A stretch of 64,000 nucleotides of DNA, from NCBI GenBank assembly GCA_004154925.1, contig QJNS01000022.1, forward strand, positions 310,001 to 374,000, given 5' to 3'. The stretch's first letter is position 1. Every line of letters starts with the position of its first letter. This document shows positions 1 to 10,831 of the stretch, piece by piece. The translations under genes and the position numbers were made by a program. The notes under the pieces are model-generated. The model did no database searches. It saw only the letters and a list, made by a program, of their open reading frames with translations, and was not told where the DNA came from. The DNA comes from Monosporascus cannonballus (taxonomy: Eukaryota > Ascomycota > Sordariomycetes > Xylariales).

Positions 1-1088
1 ATCCTCCGTCTCAAATAATGGGATGAGTCTTTTGGTAACAGAAAGAGCAGAATCCTTCCGTGAGGCGTAGTCCAGGACATTTTCGAGCTCACTGTCTTCT
101 GCAACAGGGTCCGAGCCAGCCGATAAAAGGGGGTCGCAATTTGGGGGATCCCCGTACTGGACGGCATAATGCAACGGAATCTCAAAACTCCCATCGAGAA
201 TGTCTAAACGTGCCCCTCGGTCGATCAGAAGTTGAATTACGCCTGCGTTGTCAGGGCTCGCGGCAGCGAGGTGGAGTGGAGACACGGATAGATCTACTCG
301 TACTTGATAGTTCGGGTCGCATCCATCTTTTAAAAGCACCTCGGCAATGGACTTAGACTTAGCGAATGCAGCAGCGTGTAAAGGTCTGACTTTAGCAGTT
401 CCGCATTCATGACCGAGGCTTGTGTTCCGGATCGACCAAAGCGCCAGGTCCTCATGTCCGTGCAGGATTGCAAGACTGAGGCAGTTGCCGGAAGGGGATG
501 TGTCGTAGTAGATAATCCAGTGCAGCTTGTCACTTCCTGGAAATTTGTAGTGGATGCTAGATAAGCGTACCTTTGCCGAAACGAAGCTGCCCGCTTCTAC
601 CAATACCCGTACTATATCGGTGTTGCCCCTCATTGCTGCCAGATGTAGCGGGGGATATCCTCCCTCGTCTGGCAGATCCAAGTGGTCTAGCCAATATACC
701 ATTGCGTGCTTAATATATTGGAGGGAATCCTCAGTCTTCCCTTGGCTTATCAACTGGTGTACCACAGACTGGCGTCTAGGGAGTGCACGGCGGAAGGAAA
801 TGATGGTTTCACGGGCGTCATCGGCCAGCTGTCTTGTATCACCAGTGAGAAGGCAGTCGCGATACTTGGAAAGTTGTGCATCGCCGCTGCCGTCCCGTCG
901 CCGTTTATCCATGTCTTCTTCTCGTAGCTGCTGTTCCTTCGTGAAGAGGGTGTCGGTAATTAGCAGTTCAGGCTGAAGGACTTTCCCTATGTCTCGGATA
1001 GTAAGGGCAAGAGCGAGAACGTCGCGAGGCCGGTGGAGGAAGTGCTTCGCCACTTGCCATAGCACCTCATTGGGCAGCTTCTGGGCAC
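1..1088 (-). CDS. F-box/ankyrin-repeat protein, partial (3' end beyond window)
   Basis: A reading frame on the minus strand is open from 1188 down to base 1, with the codon boundary at bases 1-3. Translation shows an F-box-like segment (LPNEVLWQVAKHF, then a DVLALALTIRDIGKVL stretch) at about 1079-963. Ankyrin repeats follow: PPLHLAAMRGNTDIV near 650-605, RPLHAAAFAKS near 390-330, SPLHLAAASPDNAGVIQLL near 285-225 and IPLHYAVQYGD near 185-150. F-box/ankyrin proteins usually act as substrate adaptors of SCF ubiquitin ligases; that role is family knowledge, not shown here. No ATG opens the frame. A CTAAC branch site followed by ACAG ends at 1089, so this exon probably starts at 1088 and the first exon lies upstream. 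I could not place that exon. The C-terminus is outside the window. Confidence 0.7.
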
Positions 1089-1245
1089 CTGTGTAACTTG
1101 TTAGAACCTTCAACTCCGTACCGTCACTTGTATGGCCCGTAAAGTGTAACTCCACTAACTTGGAGACAATCCAGGTTTTTCCATATTCCTATTGCGATAA
1201 ACCCCTCGCACCCCTTCCTTGCCTCCACCACCTTATCCGGCTCTG

Positions 1246-1704
1246 TTAGCAGAGTTCCATCTTCTCGAAATCCTCCTGGATCGGGTCCTCCATGGCCTGG
1301 TTCGCCTCCTGGTCCCTCTTGATCCTCTCGATCTCCTCGCCCACCTCCTTCATCTCCATATCCTCTACGACAGCAATCTTCTCCTTCTTGTCCTCGTCTT
1401 CGTCGCCCTCTTGAGCTATCTCGTAAATGTTAAGCTCGGCCTGCATCCACCAGAAACCTCCCACGGCCGCCAGGAACGCGTCCGCCTGGACTGCGACAGG
1501 CGAGTGCATGAAGGTCTCGAAAGGGTACTTGCGGTCCTCGTTCCAGTTGTTGCGCGCCTCAATGAGCCGGTGGAACAGCTCGAACAAGGTCGTGCCGCTG
1601 AGGCGCGCAGCGAAGCTGGAGGGGTGTCGTTCCTGGACTTTTTCGAGCACTTTCCAGAGGTTCGTTTCGGTCTCCGAGCTCCGGCGGAGCTCCTCCAGCT
1701 CCAT
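1246..1704 (-). CDS. hypothetical protein, acidic/charged C-terminal helix
   Basis: The frame opens at an ATG (1704) and encodes 152 residues. A globular-looking part (motifs LWKVLEKVQERHPSSF, LFELFHRLIEARNNW and AFLAAVGGFWWMQAEL) is followed by an acidic, highly charged helical tail rich in E, D and K. The same frame stays open and coding-like upstream to about 1860 (KIVLEELKKAGVVLNTRNVD), and a tatatcag splice acceptor lies within it, so the true protein is probably longer with a 5' exon upstream. The gene ends 56 bp before the open frame of the F-box/ankyrin gene on the same strand. A single spliced gene is possible, but I see no donor that would join them. I do not recognise the family. 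The opposite-strand frame at 1219-1788 is its shadow. Confidence 0.5.
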   Translation of the reverse strand: MELEELRRSSETETNLWKVLEKVQERHPSSFAARLSGTTLFELFHRLIEARNNWNEDRKYPFETFMHSPVAVQADAFLAAVGGFWWMQAELNIYEIAQEGDEDEDKKEKIAVVEDMEMKEVGEEIERIKRDQEANQAMEDPIQEDFEKMELC

Positions 1705-2348
1705 GCGGGCCGACTCGACCCAGGCAGCGAGCTCGTGGTCTACGTTCCGCGTGTTCAGAACAACCCCGGCCTTCTTCAGCTCTTCTAAGACAATTTTATT
1801 ACGAGTAGAGCTGGCGGAAACACGTAACTTGCTGATATAGCGCGTGCCGGCGGATGAGAGCAGAGCCCGAGCGCCTTATTGTGATAAGTGGCCATTTTGA
1901 AGGCGCTGCTGACATGTTACAATATTCAATACTGGCATAATGGGGAAAATTGGATAAGGGAGACCATCCAACTAACTCGACTTCCGTAGCTACGCTTGTC
2001 AGTATAGTTGAATTCAAAATGTAGGTACAGTTCGTAGTTATGCGATTGGTGTGGTAATTTTGGGAGGGATTAGCGTTACAGGTGCCATGATGGCCGGGAT
2101 GAAATATCTTAATCAAGCTACGGGAAGAGGGCTTGCGGGACAGAAATGAACTAATATATGATTATACAGCGGGATGTTGGTTGAGGGATGGCTTATTATT
2201 CTCCTACTCAACTTACCTGTGTTCAGATTACGTAGGTGAATAACTACTTGTGAGAACGAGCGGAATTTCAGCAATTGCCTGAGGCTACTGGCATGCCATC
2301 CCATCCTCCTTTAATAAAGCCAAATAAACCGTAGATTGCTAACAACCA
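1705..2348. other. upstream region with a candidate 5' exon (2217-2304, minus)
   Basis: No confident gene. On the minus strand, an ATG at 2304 opens a short frame (MGWHASSLRQLLKFRSF) that ends at a consensus donor, CACAG|GTAAGT, at 2217/2216. An ATATTAG acceptor follows about 70 bp downstream. This could be the first exon of the gene at 1246-1704, but I could not build a continuous frame through to it. Base composition is ordinary, with no RIP damage. Confidence 0.25.
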
Positions 2349-2424
2349 GGCAGCTGGTCTAGTGGTTATAACTTCTCACGAAATATAATCAAAGCGATGG
2401 GCTCAATTCCCATTCACAGCCTGT
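2349..2424 (+). other. tRNA-like sequence (pseudo-tRNA or SINE head)
   Basis: A box-A-like TGGTCTAGTGG (2355-2365) resembles the D arm of fungal tRNAs. A box-B-like GGCTCAATTCC lies at 2400-2410 within a 5-bp stem ATGGG/CCCAT and a 7-base loop, at normal tRNA spacing. The acceptor arm pairs only partly (GGC/GCC plus mismatches), and I cannot assign an anticodon. T-rich runs near 2561-2566 could terminate RNA polymerase III. It is more likely a decayed tRNA or tRNA-derived SINE than a working tRNA gene. Confidence 0.35.
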
Positions 2425-3960
2425 AGTTGCGCTACCCGGTCTTCCGGGCTGGAGTACTACGTCCAGTCCAGCTTTGCAGGACATATCAATACGTTGATAT
2501 AGGGAACTTGTTCCCTCACCTTACGTGTGTGGGTAGTACAGTGGGCATCAGGAGGGTTCTCTTTTTCCTCTAATTTTTGTATGTTTTCCTCCCTTGTTTA
2601 AATTTAAGTACAACATAGTCCAGCAGGTCCCCTTAGCATCCACCTCCCTCAGGTGACAGTTTACTCTTTTTTACGAGCAAACATTTAGTATCTCGATTAT
2701 ATATTTCAGTATCGGCCTTTAAGTGCCTTTGGTATAAAAAGCTTGACGCAGTAAAGCCGCCCCCTTAATACAACGAGCAGAGCAAGACCAATATCTTCTT
2801 AGCACTACTTATCTCCCATGCTGCGAAGTAGAAGCCACGAGACATTATTTATGATGACCCCGCGCCTTCTTGGTCTCCAGGTAACGTGACCGCCCCAGCG
2901 GACCTTGCTTGGCCAGTCTATGGTAGCTGTTGCTCTGGAAGCGAACTCTGGACTTGACAAGAAAAATCCATCAATACCCACGCAGGGGATATGCTACCCT
3001 CAGATTCTGGTCTTCCTGGATGTTTACTGTGAGCTAAGAAGTCGATTCGAAAGCCGCTTTGAGACCACTTCAGGGCAGGATATACTATATAGTAAACCTA
3101 TCAAACCATCTACGAAAGGCAGACGATCGATATACGCACCATACTCATTCGAGTTTCACGCAAATCTACGTGGTAGCCGATGACCAATTAGGAAGAAGAA
3201 AAAACCCCATCCTTGACTAGGCGAGGCTAGTTACAGCACGGCAAGGTGTCGGAGTACTCTAGAGTTGCTGTCGCGTACGGAGGACGGTTCAGTGCTAGCC
3301 GCGCTGACTTCACAATAGCATAACAATTTCTACAGGCGTTTTTTTACATGCTGCGCATTCATGTTTCCGTACAAAGGCGTGAGAATCAGGGGTATTCTGC
3401 TGCGCTGAAGTCGAAGCAAAGTAATGATTGCAATCCGCTCCAACAACCAACTCAATAAAACAAATTGACGTTCGTCCAAAACCAAGCCAGATTGTCCGGG
3501 TGGAATTGGCGATATATCCCTTTAGATGGCCACCCGGTGACGTAATGAACCGATAAGCGCTACATAATTCCAGTAGTCATTTATTTACAGATTATGTACC
3601 TTCATCGACTTGTCCATCAGATTCGTCGACGATAATTAATTCGAGTGCAATGGATGGTCACGAATTCCAACGCTGAATGGATAGATTGGGCTTGGCGTTT
3701 TCGCAACGGGCTGACCTACGTAAAATTGCTTCAACCTCTGACTGGGACAGGGGGCGCGGCTGGGAAAGGGGATCGGCGAAGTGTGCTGCGTGTCTATCGA
3801 AGCCTGGGAGGTCGAGTTGACTGACGTTTATGCCGACCCAGAGTTCGATCTCAAGTTTGGGTATAAATGATGCCTGCTTGGTATAGAAGCCTCTAAGACT
3901 GGAGGTTTAGGATCCAAAGTTAAATCCTTCATATTACGCGCGACCTACAACATGAGGTAT
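2425..3960. other. intergenic, no recognisable gene
   Basis: GC-balanced sequence with only short frames. One frame at 2905-3183 starts at TTG and encodes 92 residues without a recognisable motif. A TATA-like ggtataaaaagc lies near 2731. RIP-type AT enrichment begins abruptly at about 3960. Confidence 0.5.
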
Positions 3961-4292
3961 GTTAACTGCAATGTCCATTTAGAAAATTCAAAAGTCCCTA
4001 TATATATATTAGCTTATATTTAACGTATATAAAATTTCATACTTATCAGGCTTAATCTATCTAATAGTTTTATATAATTTTTTTTTAAAAAGCCGCAGTA
4101 TTTGTAATAGAATCGAATTTAGACCATTATTATTTAAACCGTGTTAGTTAAATATAGCAATAAAAAAACTTAATTTGTTTTTAATAAAAGCAGGACAGTA
4201 AATTCTCGATTTTTGATATACGAAATTGTTTTTATAAAAAATATTACAAATTAATATAAGTTTGGCTTTATATTCTTAATTTATTATTTAAT
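3961..4292. other. AT-rich RIP-degraded sequence left of element D
   Basis: The sequence changes abruptly to AT-rich, TpA-rich DNA like the neighbouring transposons but does not match the LTRs or internal regions in this window. It is probably an older repeat remnant; the family is unknown. Confidence 0.4.
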
Positions 4293-4643
4293 TGTTACGT
4301 TTTGATAAGCTATTGCCTTTAGAAACGGTCGTAACAGAAACAGCCAAGAAGACCAAGTGGGCCAGATTACGTAACGGATTACCAACTTACTAGGAGTAAG
4401 CCAGTAAGCCGGATTATGAACTGATTAGTAATAAGTTAATAAATCAAATCAAAATATATACGTTTATAATTTCTATAAATAAAATAATTTTAATTTATAG
4501 TGTAATTCAGTTATTAAAATAGTTTTAACATTACGAAACGTAATTAATTATTATATTTATTATTTAAATTTTTATAATATTTTTATTGATATAAATCTGT
4601 ATAATTTAAGTTTAATAATTAATTAAATTGTTTTGTTATTATA
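4293..4643 (+). repeat. element D 5' LTR
   Basis: Starts TGTTACG and shares its first 39 bases with the LTRs of B and F. It carries TTACGTAA (4367-4374), one good and one degenerate copy of the 35-bp hairpin unit, and the R-U5 half common to all elements here. The conserved post-LTR sequence starts at 4644. Confidence 0.75.
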
Positions 4644-5123
4644 CGTTATAAAGTTTTATTTAATAATATCATTAAATTTTAAATTAATATTTAATATTAT
4701 TAAAATATCGATTAATACTTAAAAGATCTTTATTTAACAACTCTAGGCCCGGATTCGAAAATATAAGGCAAATGTTTAATAGCTTATTAGCTAAATTAAA
4801 TTTATTTTATTTATATAAAATGTTTTTAAAATAATACTCAAAAAGCCGGAGCAGTATAACGAAAAAAACAATTTTTGATTTTTTTAATTTAAGTACGCAT
4901 TTACTTTAAATTTATTTTCCTTTTAATAAATTAGCAAATTAAAGTCTGGTTATAAAAGTACATTTAATAAAAAACGCGGTTAATAAATTCGAAATTATTA
5001 TAAAAGATTACTTAAAAAACGAGTTAAATACAAAAATGTTAATTAAGGAAATTTAATCCCTAGATATTAATTTTGAAAATAAATTACGGAATAATTTCGA
5101 TAATTCAAACGAAAAAGGGTTTA

Positions 5124-5501
5124 TGTCACGACCCAATCCAAGATCGGTCTCGAAAACGGTCGGACCCACATAAAAAGGGTTACGTAATTTGGATCTCTCT
5201 TAGCATCAAAATCCAAATAAATCCAATAACATTAAATCTGTAACAACGTCAAGATCTAATAAAAATCTAATTAAACCAATAAGGATATATACGCTTATTA
5301 TTTCCATAATTTAAATAATTTCAGCTTACAACACTTATTAATGCCAATTATTTGCAATAAGATATCGTTACTTAAGGCACTCTTAGCATTGCAAGACGTA
5401 ATACGTTACTATATCCATTATTCAGATTTCTACGATATTTCTGCCAACATAAACCCATACGACTAAGGTTTAATAATTGGTTAAACCGCCTAACCTTCAT
5501 A
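5124..5501 (+). repeat. element A 5' LTR, 378 bp
   Basis: Same length as the 3' copy. Contains GAAACGGTC-like sequence near the start, TTACGTAA at 5180-5187, and the shared R-U5 half ending near TTAAACCGCCTAACC. The middle of U3 has GGATCT/AGATCT-rich words not found in the other elements. Confidence 0.92.
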
Positions 5502-6362
5502 CGTTACAAGCTCTTATTCAATAATACCGTCAGACTCTAAACAATATTTAACACTGTCAAAATATTAACCAACGCTTAGGAAACCCCTATTTAGCAACTT
5601 CAGGCTCGAATTCGGGAACTAGAAAAAAAATCCAACAAATCAGGGTTACGCCACCTGCCCAAACCTCTCTCGCCCGCATAAAACCTAAAAAGCCGGAACC
5701 CTATAATAAAAAGGCAACCCTTAAACTTTCTTAACTTAGGCACAAATTTACCTTCGCTTCCTAGATCTTAATAATCCAGCGGACATAATTCTAATAATAA
5801 AAGCATACCTAATCAGAAATACGACTAATTAATTTAAATTTATTATAAAATATTTACTAAAAATAAAAAAATCAAATAAGGAAAACTTTATTAATAAAAT
5901 CTTTTTACTTTATACTAATTTCGAAAACAAAATACGTAATAATTTCGCCAATCTAGATAAAAAATAATTTATAGCTTAATAACTTTTGCAACTCCGACAG
6001 AAAAAACCTATATTTAAATACGCCGTATATTTCAAAAATCTTATAACTAAAGCAAAATAAAAAAATAATAAAGCCGACACCTTTATCGACATATTTTATA
6101 AAAGGTTAAAAAATAATATAAAAAATAAAATTATTCGAATTAAACAATTCGTTACCTTAAACCGGTATATTATAAAAGTAATCAAAATCGATAATTAACA
6201 ATTTAAAAAATAACAGAAAAAAAAAGATAATATGTCTTACGTTCGGGATATAATAAGTCTAATCAAAGGAAAAAACAAAACGTGCCCTTTACTTTTCATA
6301 AAACGGCACCAGGACCTATGGAGCTTAGCGTTACCTACAAACAAAACTGGAACCAGATTAAA

Positions 6363-6404
6363 TGCTTTAATTATAACAAAATAGGATATAAGGCATACAA
6401 ATAC
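6363..6404 (+). pseudogene. gag: element A gag: degraded CCHC zinc knuckle
   Basis: Fourteen codons with the spacing of a retroviral CX2CX4HX4C zinc knuckle. The first Cys survives; the second Cys, the His and the last Cys all read Tyr. Cys and His codons become Tyr codons through C/T and G/A transitions of the RIP type. The knuckle normally binds the element's RNA in the Gag particle. Surrounding gag sequence (about 5800-6450) is broken by many TAA/TAG codons. Confidence 0.75.
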
Positions 6405-7437
6405 AAAAAACTCAAAGAGCCATAATAAAATAACTGGACGCTTATACCGGAAAAATAATCTAGGAATAATTAAAAAATAATATTAAAATTATTAATATAA
6501 TTTAAGCGAAGTACGTACCAGGCCTTAAACAAAAGGTTTAATAAGGACCATTATAATAAAAGATTTAACGAAAAATACGAAAAGCTAAAAAGTTAACTTA
6601 ACAGATATCGTAAGCATAGTAAAAAACATTATAAAAATAACTACGTAAATATTAGAACTGGACAAAAAAAATCTGTCCCGGAACTCCTAATCGATACGGC
6701 AGAATATACGCCATACATTATTAATAACGAAAATATTCTGATTACGAAAAATGGAAACAATATATTTACGAATAAATTACCTACATATATTACAAAGAAT
6801 TTGATTTTTTAAATCGTACCGAAAATAACAAAGGTAATAAATAATAATATTAACAGCTTTAAACTATAACCCTAAAAAATATCCAGTAATTAGCCGAAAC
6901 AAAAAGCTGGCCCGAAAAAAAAACAGTACCCGTAGGAAAACCCCTTTTGTTATTATGGATGGTATAATTATTAAACGGAAAAAGAGTTAATCCAGTATAC
7001 AGTAAAAAAGCATTATCAGAAAATTATTACGGATTTCCATTTTCAGTTGGTATTTATTACGGATTTCCAAAAAAAAGAAAGTCATTAAGGAAAAAATATG
7101 TTAATTCATAAGAAATCTTTAAAACGATAATCAGAATAATGCATAATAGGATACAGTCGCAAATATAAAAAAATAATTTACGTAATAACAAAAAGAATCA
7201 TAAAGGAATTGGGAATAATTAATATAACTTAAAAGAATAATAGGCCGGCAATAACAATAAATATAATAGCTTAATGCGCTAAATAAAAAACATAAATAAG
7301 GTTTAATAGATTTAAATAGAAGTTAAAAAAAGGTTATTTATAAAAAAGCCGCAGGATAACGAAACGTAAAGGAATTAAAGGGAACTTCTAAAAAGGGCTT
7401 TAAACGTAACGATAGGAAACGTTAACAACCTTATTAC

Positions 7438-7750
7438 GTTAGATATACGAATCGGAACGTACTGGTATACCGTAATAGTAAATTACGGAGCTTTACGGGG
7501 AAATTATATTATACCAAATATAGTTAATAAGCTTAGATTATTATAGAAATACAAATTAAAACTCTTTATAACAATAAATGTCGAAAATTAGAAATTCGTT
7601 TATAATAACGGAAAAATCATACGCGAAATTAATTACCTCGAGATTTTTATTAAAGGACGATACCAGATAATTAATTTCGATATCGTATTACTTGGAAATT
7701 ATAATATGATTTTAAAATTACCATAAATATGCTAGTATGGAATTTTGATT
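7438..7750 (+). pseudogene. pol: element A retropepsin-like protease remnant
   Basis: An in-frame stretch, interrupted by TAG/TAA, contains a core reading VNYGA where retropepsins have D(S/T)GA, so the catalytic Asp is now Asn (a G-to-A change). The downstream LGNYNMILKLP resembles the conserved ILGxPWL region. The protease would normally cleave the Gag-Pol polyprotein. It lies between the zinc knuckle and the reverse transcriptase, as in Ty3/gypsy elements. Confidence 0.65.
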
Positions 7751-8295
7751 AACGGCGGAACTAACTAGGTAAAATTTATTTTATTCTTTATTAATAAACA
7801 AAAAAAGAAAAGATTAAAATCTTAACGTTCGATCGAAGATAACGATAAATGCAAGTATACGGATACGAGAGAAACCTTATTACCTAAAAGAACAAAATAC
7901 AAAAAAAAAACGGATATCAAAGAAAAATATAACGTATCGCTATTATTATTAAAACAAAACTAAAGCAATTAAATAATAATTTAAAATAAGAATAACAGCC
8001 CTAAAAGTTAAAAAGTCTAATTAATATATTATCATAATATTATAGATATAAGCAATTTTTCAGAAAAAAGCTTAATACGAAATTACCAAAACATAGCAAA
8101 TAAAATTATGAAATAATTCTTAAGGAAGGATTTTCGACAAAGTTTTACCTTATTTATAACCTTAACGGAAACGAACTACGTACTTTTAGGGAATACCTGG
8201 AAAATCGGTTACAAAAAGGATAAATTCGACCTTTAAAGTTACTAACAGGATATTTAAGATTCTTTGTACCTAAGAAAAATAGAAAATTACGACTT

Positions 8296-8664
8296 ATGGT
8301 TAATTATCGACAATTGAACGATATTGCTGTTAAAAATCGAATACCATTACCCATAATTACGGAAATAAAAGACGGATTTTACAAAACCAAATGGTTTATA
8401 ACGTTCGATCTTAAAAATAAATATAACCTTATCAGGATTAAAAAAGGATATAAATGGAAAATATCTTTTAGGACGAAATACGGATTGTTTAAGTATTTGG
8501 TTATATTAATAAAATTTACAAACGTACCAGTAACTTTTCAGCAAATAGTTAATTACGTATTACGAAAATATTTCGATATTTTCGTTATTTGCTATTTTGA
8601 CGATATTTTTATCTTTTTGAAAATAAAAGAAATATACGTAAAATACGTTTACAAAATTCTTTAA
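8296..8664 (+). pseudogene. pol: element A reverse transcriptase core
   Basis: The longest surviving pol frame, 122 residues. It shows NYRQLNDIAVKNRIPLP, FDLKNKYNLIRI, FKYLVILIKFTNVPVTFQ and the catalytic YFDDIFIF, matching the order of RT motifs in Ty3/gypsy elements. The two catalytic aspartates are intact. The frame is closed on both sides by RIP-type stops, and the connection and RNase H region continue to about 9450. It is expected to be inactive. Confidence 0.92.
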
Positions 8665-10705
8665 GTTTTACAGAACGTAAGGTTACATATTAACGCAAAA
8701 AAGAGTTAATTCTATATATAGGAAATAAAATATCTGGGATATATTATTATCTTAGGATATATTAGAATAAACCTTAAGAAAATCGCTATAATTATGAAAT
8801 GGCAGACGCTAATAACGACCCAAAAAGTACAGGCATTTTTGGATTTGTTAATTATTACAGAAAATTTATTCGAAACTTTAGCAGGATAACCATATCCTTA
8901 ACGAATTTTACGAAAAAAAAAGGAATTCAAATAAACGCCAGATACGGAAAAAGCATTTTAAAATATTAAAGATGCGATTACTAGTAAGCTAGTACTAATT
9001 ATATACGATCTAAACCGTCTCGTTAAACTAAAAACCGATATTTCGGATTACGCGTTAAATATAATAATCGGATAACGAAATAATTAAAGCAAATTATACC
9101 TTATTATATTCTTTTTGTACAAGTTAAAAAAAGCCAAATTTAATTATGGCATTCCAAATAAGAAATTTATGGTTATTATTATGGCATTTCGAAAATTTAG
9201 GTATTTCCTAAAAGGAAGCTTGTATTAATTTAAAGTTTATACAAATTATTAAAAATTTACCCGATTTATTACGATTAAAGAATTTATAGGATAATAGCTT
9301 CGATACATAAAAAAATTGGCGAACTTCGATTTCGTTATTATCCATAAAAAAGGTTTAAAAAACGGCAAAACAGATATTTTAAGCAAATAATTAAACCTCG
9401 AAAAAGAAATTAATTAAAGTTAATTATATAATTTTCGATATTATTATAAAAGAATATTTACGCCTATAATAAATTACGATAATTCGGATAATACCTTTCG
9501 ATATGTATTAAAGGATTTAATAATGTAACGATAATCTTTTAAAAAAGCAAAAAACGAATAAGATATAAGTATCAAAGAAATATTACAGGGATTTAGTACG
9601 AAAGATATACGAATATTAGTTATATAGATATCCAAAATCCATAAGATCTTAAAACGACTTTAACGTATATATTCTTTTCTTAAAATAAAATTAACGGTAT
9701 AAAAAATTATACGGTAATACAATATTTGCGCCAGAACAAAAGCTCGACGATACAAACTATACAAAAAGTTATAGCCATTATTAGTTGCAAAGCAATTATA
9801 ATATTTAGTCATATTTAACTTTATTATTATATTTCCTATATCAAAGAATGCAATTATAGAAATATATTATAATAGCATTTTCGTAATCGTTAACCGGTTT
9901 ACGAAACTTTTTATTTCCTACTATATTATAAGGACATAAATGCCGAATAATTAATATATATTTCTTTTAAAACGTATTTTCAATATATACGGATTATTTA
10001 GTGAAATTATATCACATAAAGGATTAATATTCGCATCTAAGTTTTAACAAAGCCTAATAACATAAAGCGGCCTAAATTATAAGTTATTTAATATATTTAG
10101 ATTTTAAACGAATAAATAGATAAATCGAACAAATTAAACCTTAAAAGCTTATATACGATATTATATTAATTACGAACAAAATAACTAAGTTAAGAAATTA
10201 CCGATTATATAATTAGCTTATAATATCAACTATTACGAAAGTATTAAGATAATACTTATAAATGCAAATTTTGGTTTTATTTTAGAAGTTTACAAAAAAA
10301 ATACGTAATAACGGTCCAATTAATATCAAAGGAAACCTTATGTTAAAACAATTACGATAATTATATCAGAAAATAAAAATAAAACTAGAATTTATACGAA
10401 ATCAAATAAATAAGTATTATAACCAAAAAAGGTTAAAAGGATTAACTTTCGAAAAAGAAAAAATGGTTTTTTTCGTTACAAAAAATATTTAAATAAAAAG
10501 ATCTAACAAAAAATTCGATTTTAAGTATATCGGTTTATATAAAATCGCTAAGAAAATCTTAAAAAATAACTATTAATTAGAAATTTTACGAAAAGTTAAA
10601 TTTTATCTAATTTTTTATATTTCCTTATTTAAATTAACAGCAAGTATAATTAAAGTATATACGGCATAGAACGATGTAAAAATGGAAAACGAATAAGCAT
10701 ATAAG

Positions 10706-10831
10706 GTGGAGAAAATCTTCGATATGCGAAAACAAAACGGACTTACCCAGTACTTAATCAAATGGAAAAAGCACCCAGATTCCGAAAATACCTGGGAACC
10801 TGCCAAAAACCTTATTGGTGCCTAGCGCGTG
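10706..10831 (+). pseudogene. pol: element A integrase C-terminal chromodomain
   Basis: Codons read VEKIFDMRKQ, then LTQYLIKWKKHPDSENTWEP, then AKNLIGA: a clear chromodomain with its aromatic positions (Y, W, W). This places the element among chromoviruses, whose integrase chromodomain directs insertion to modified chromatin. A TAG follows where the other copies read Q. The end of the antisense frame overlaps this segment on the other strand. Confidence 0.9.

Noticed and set aside
2905..3183. 92-codon plus-strand frame
   Set aside because: Begins at TTG, no recognisable motif, no neighbouring exon with good junctions.
10615..10806. 63-residue minus-strand frame at the end of element A
   Set aside because: It is a chance frame antisense to the chromodomain, out of phase with the conserved antisense frame 10758-11420.
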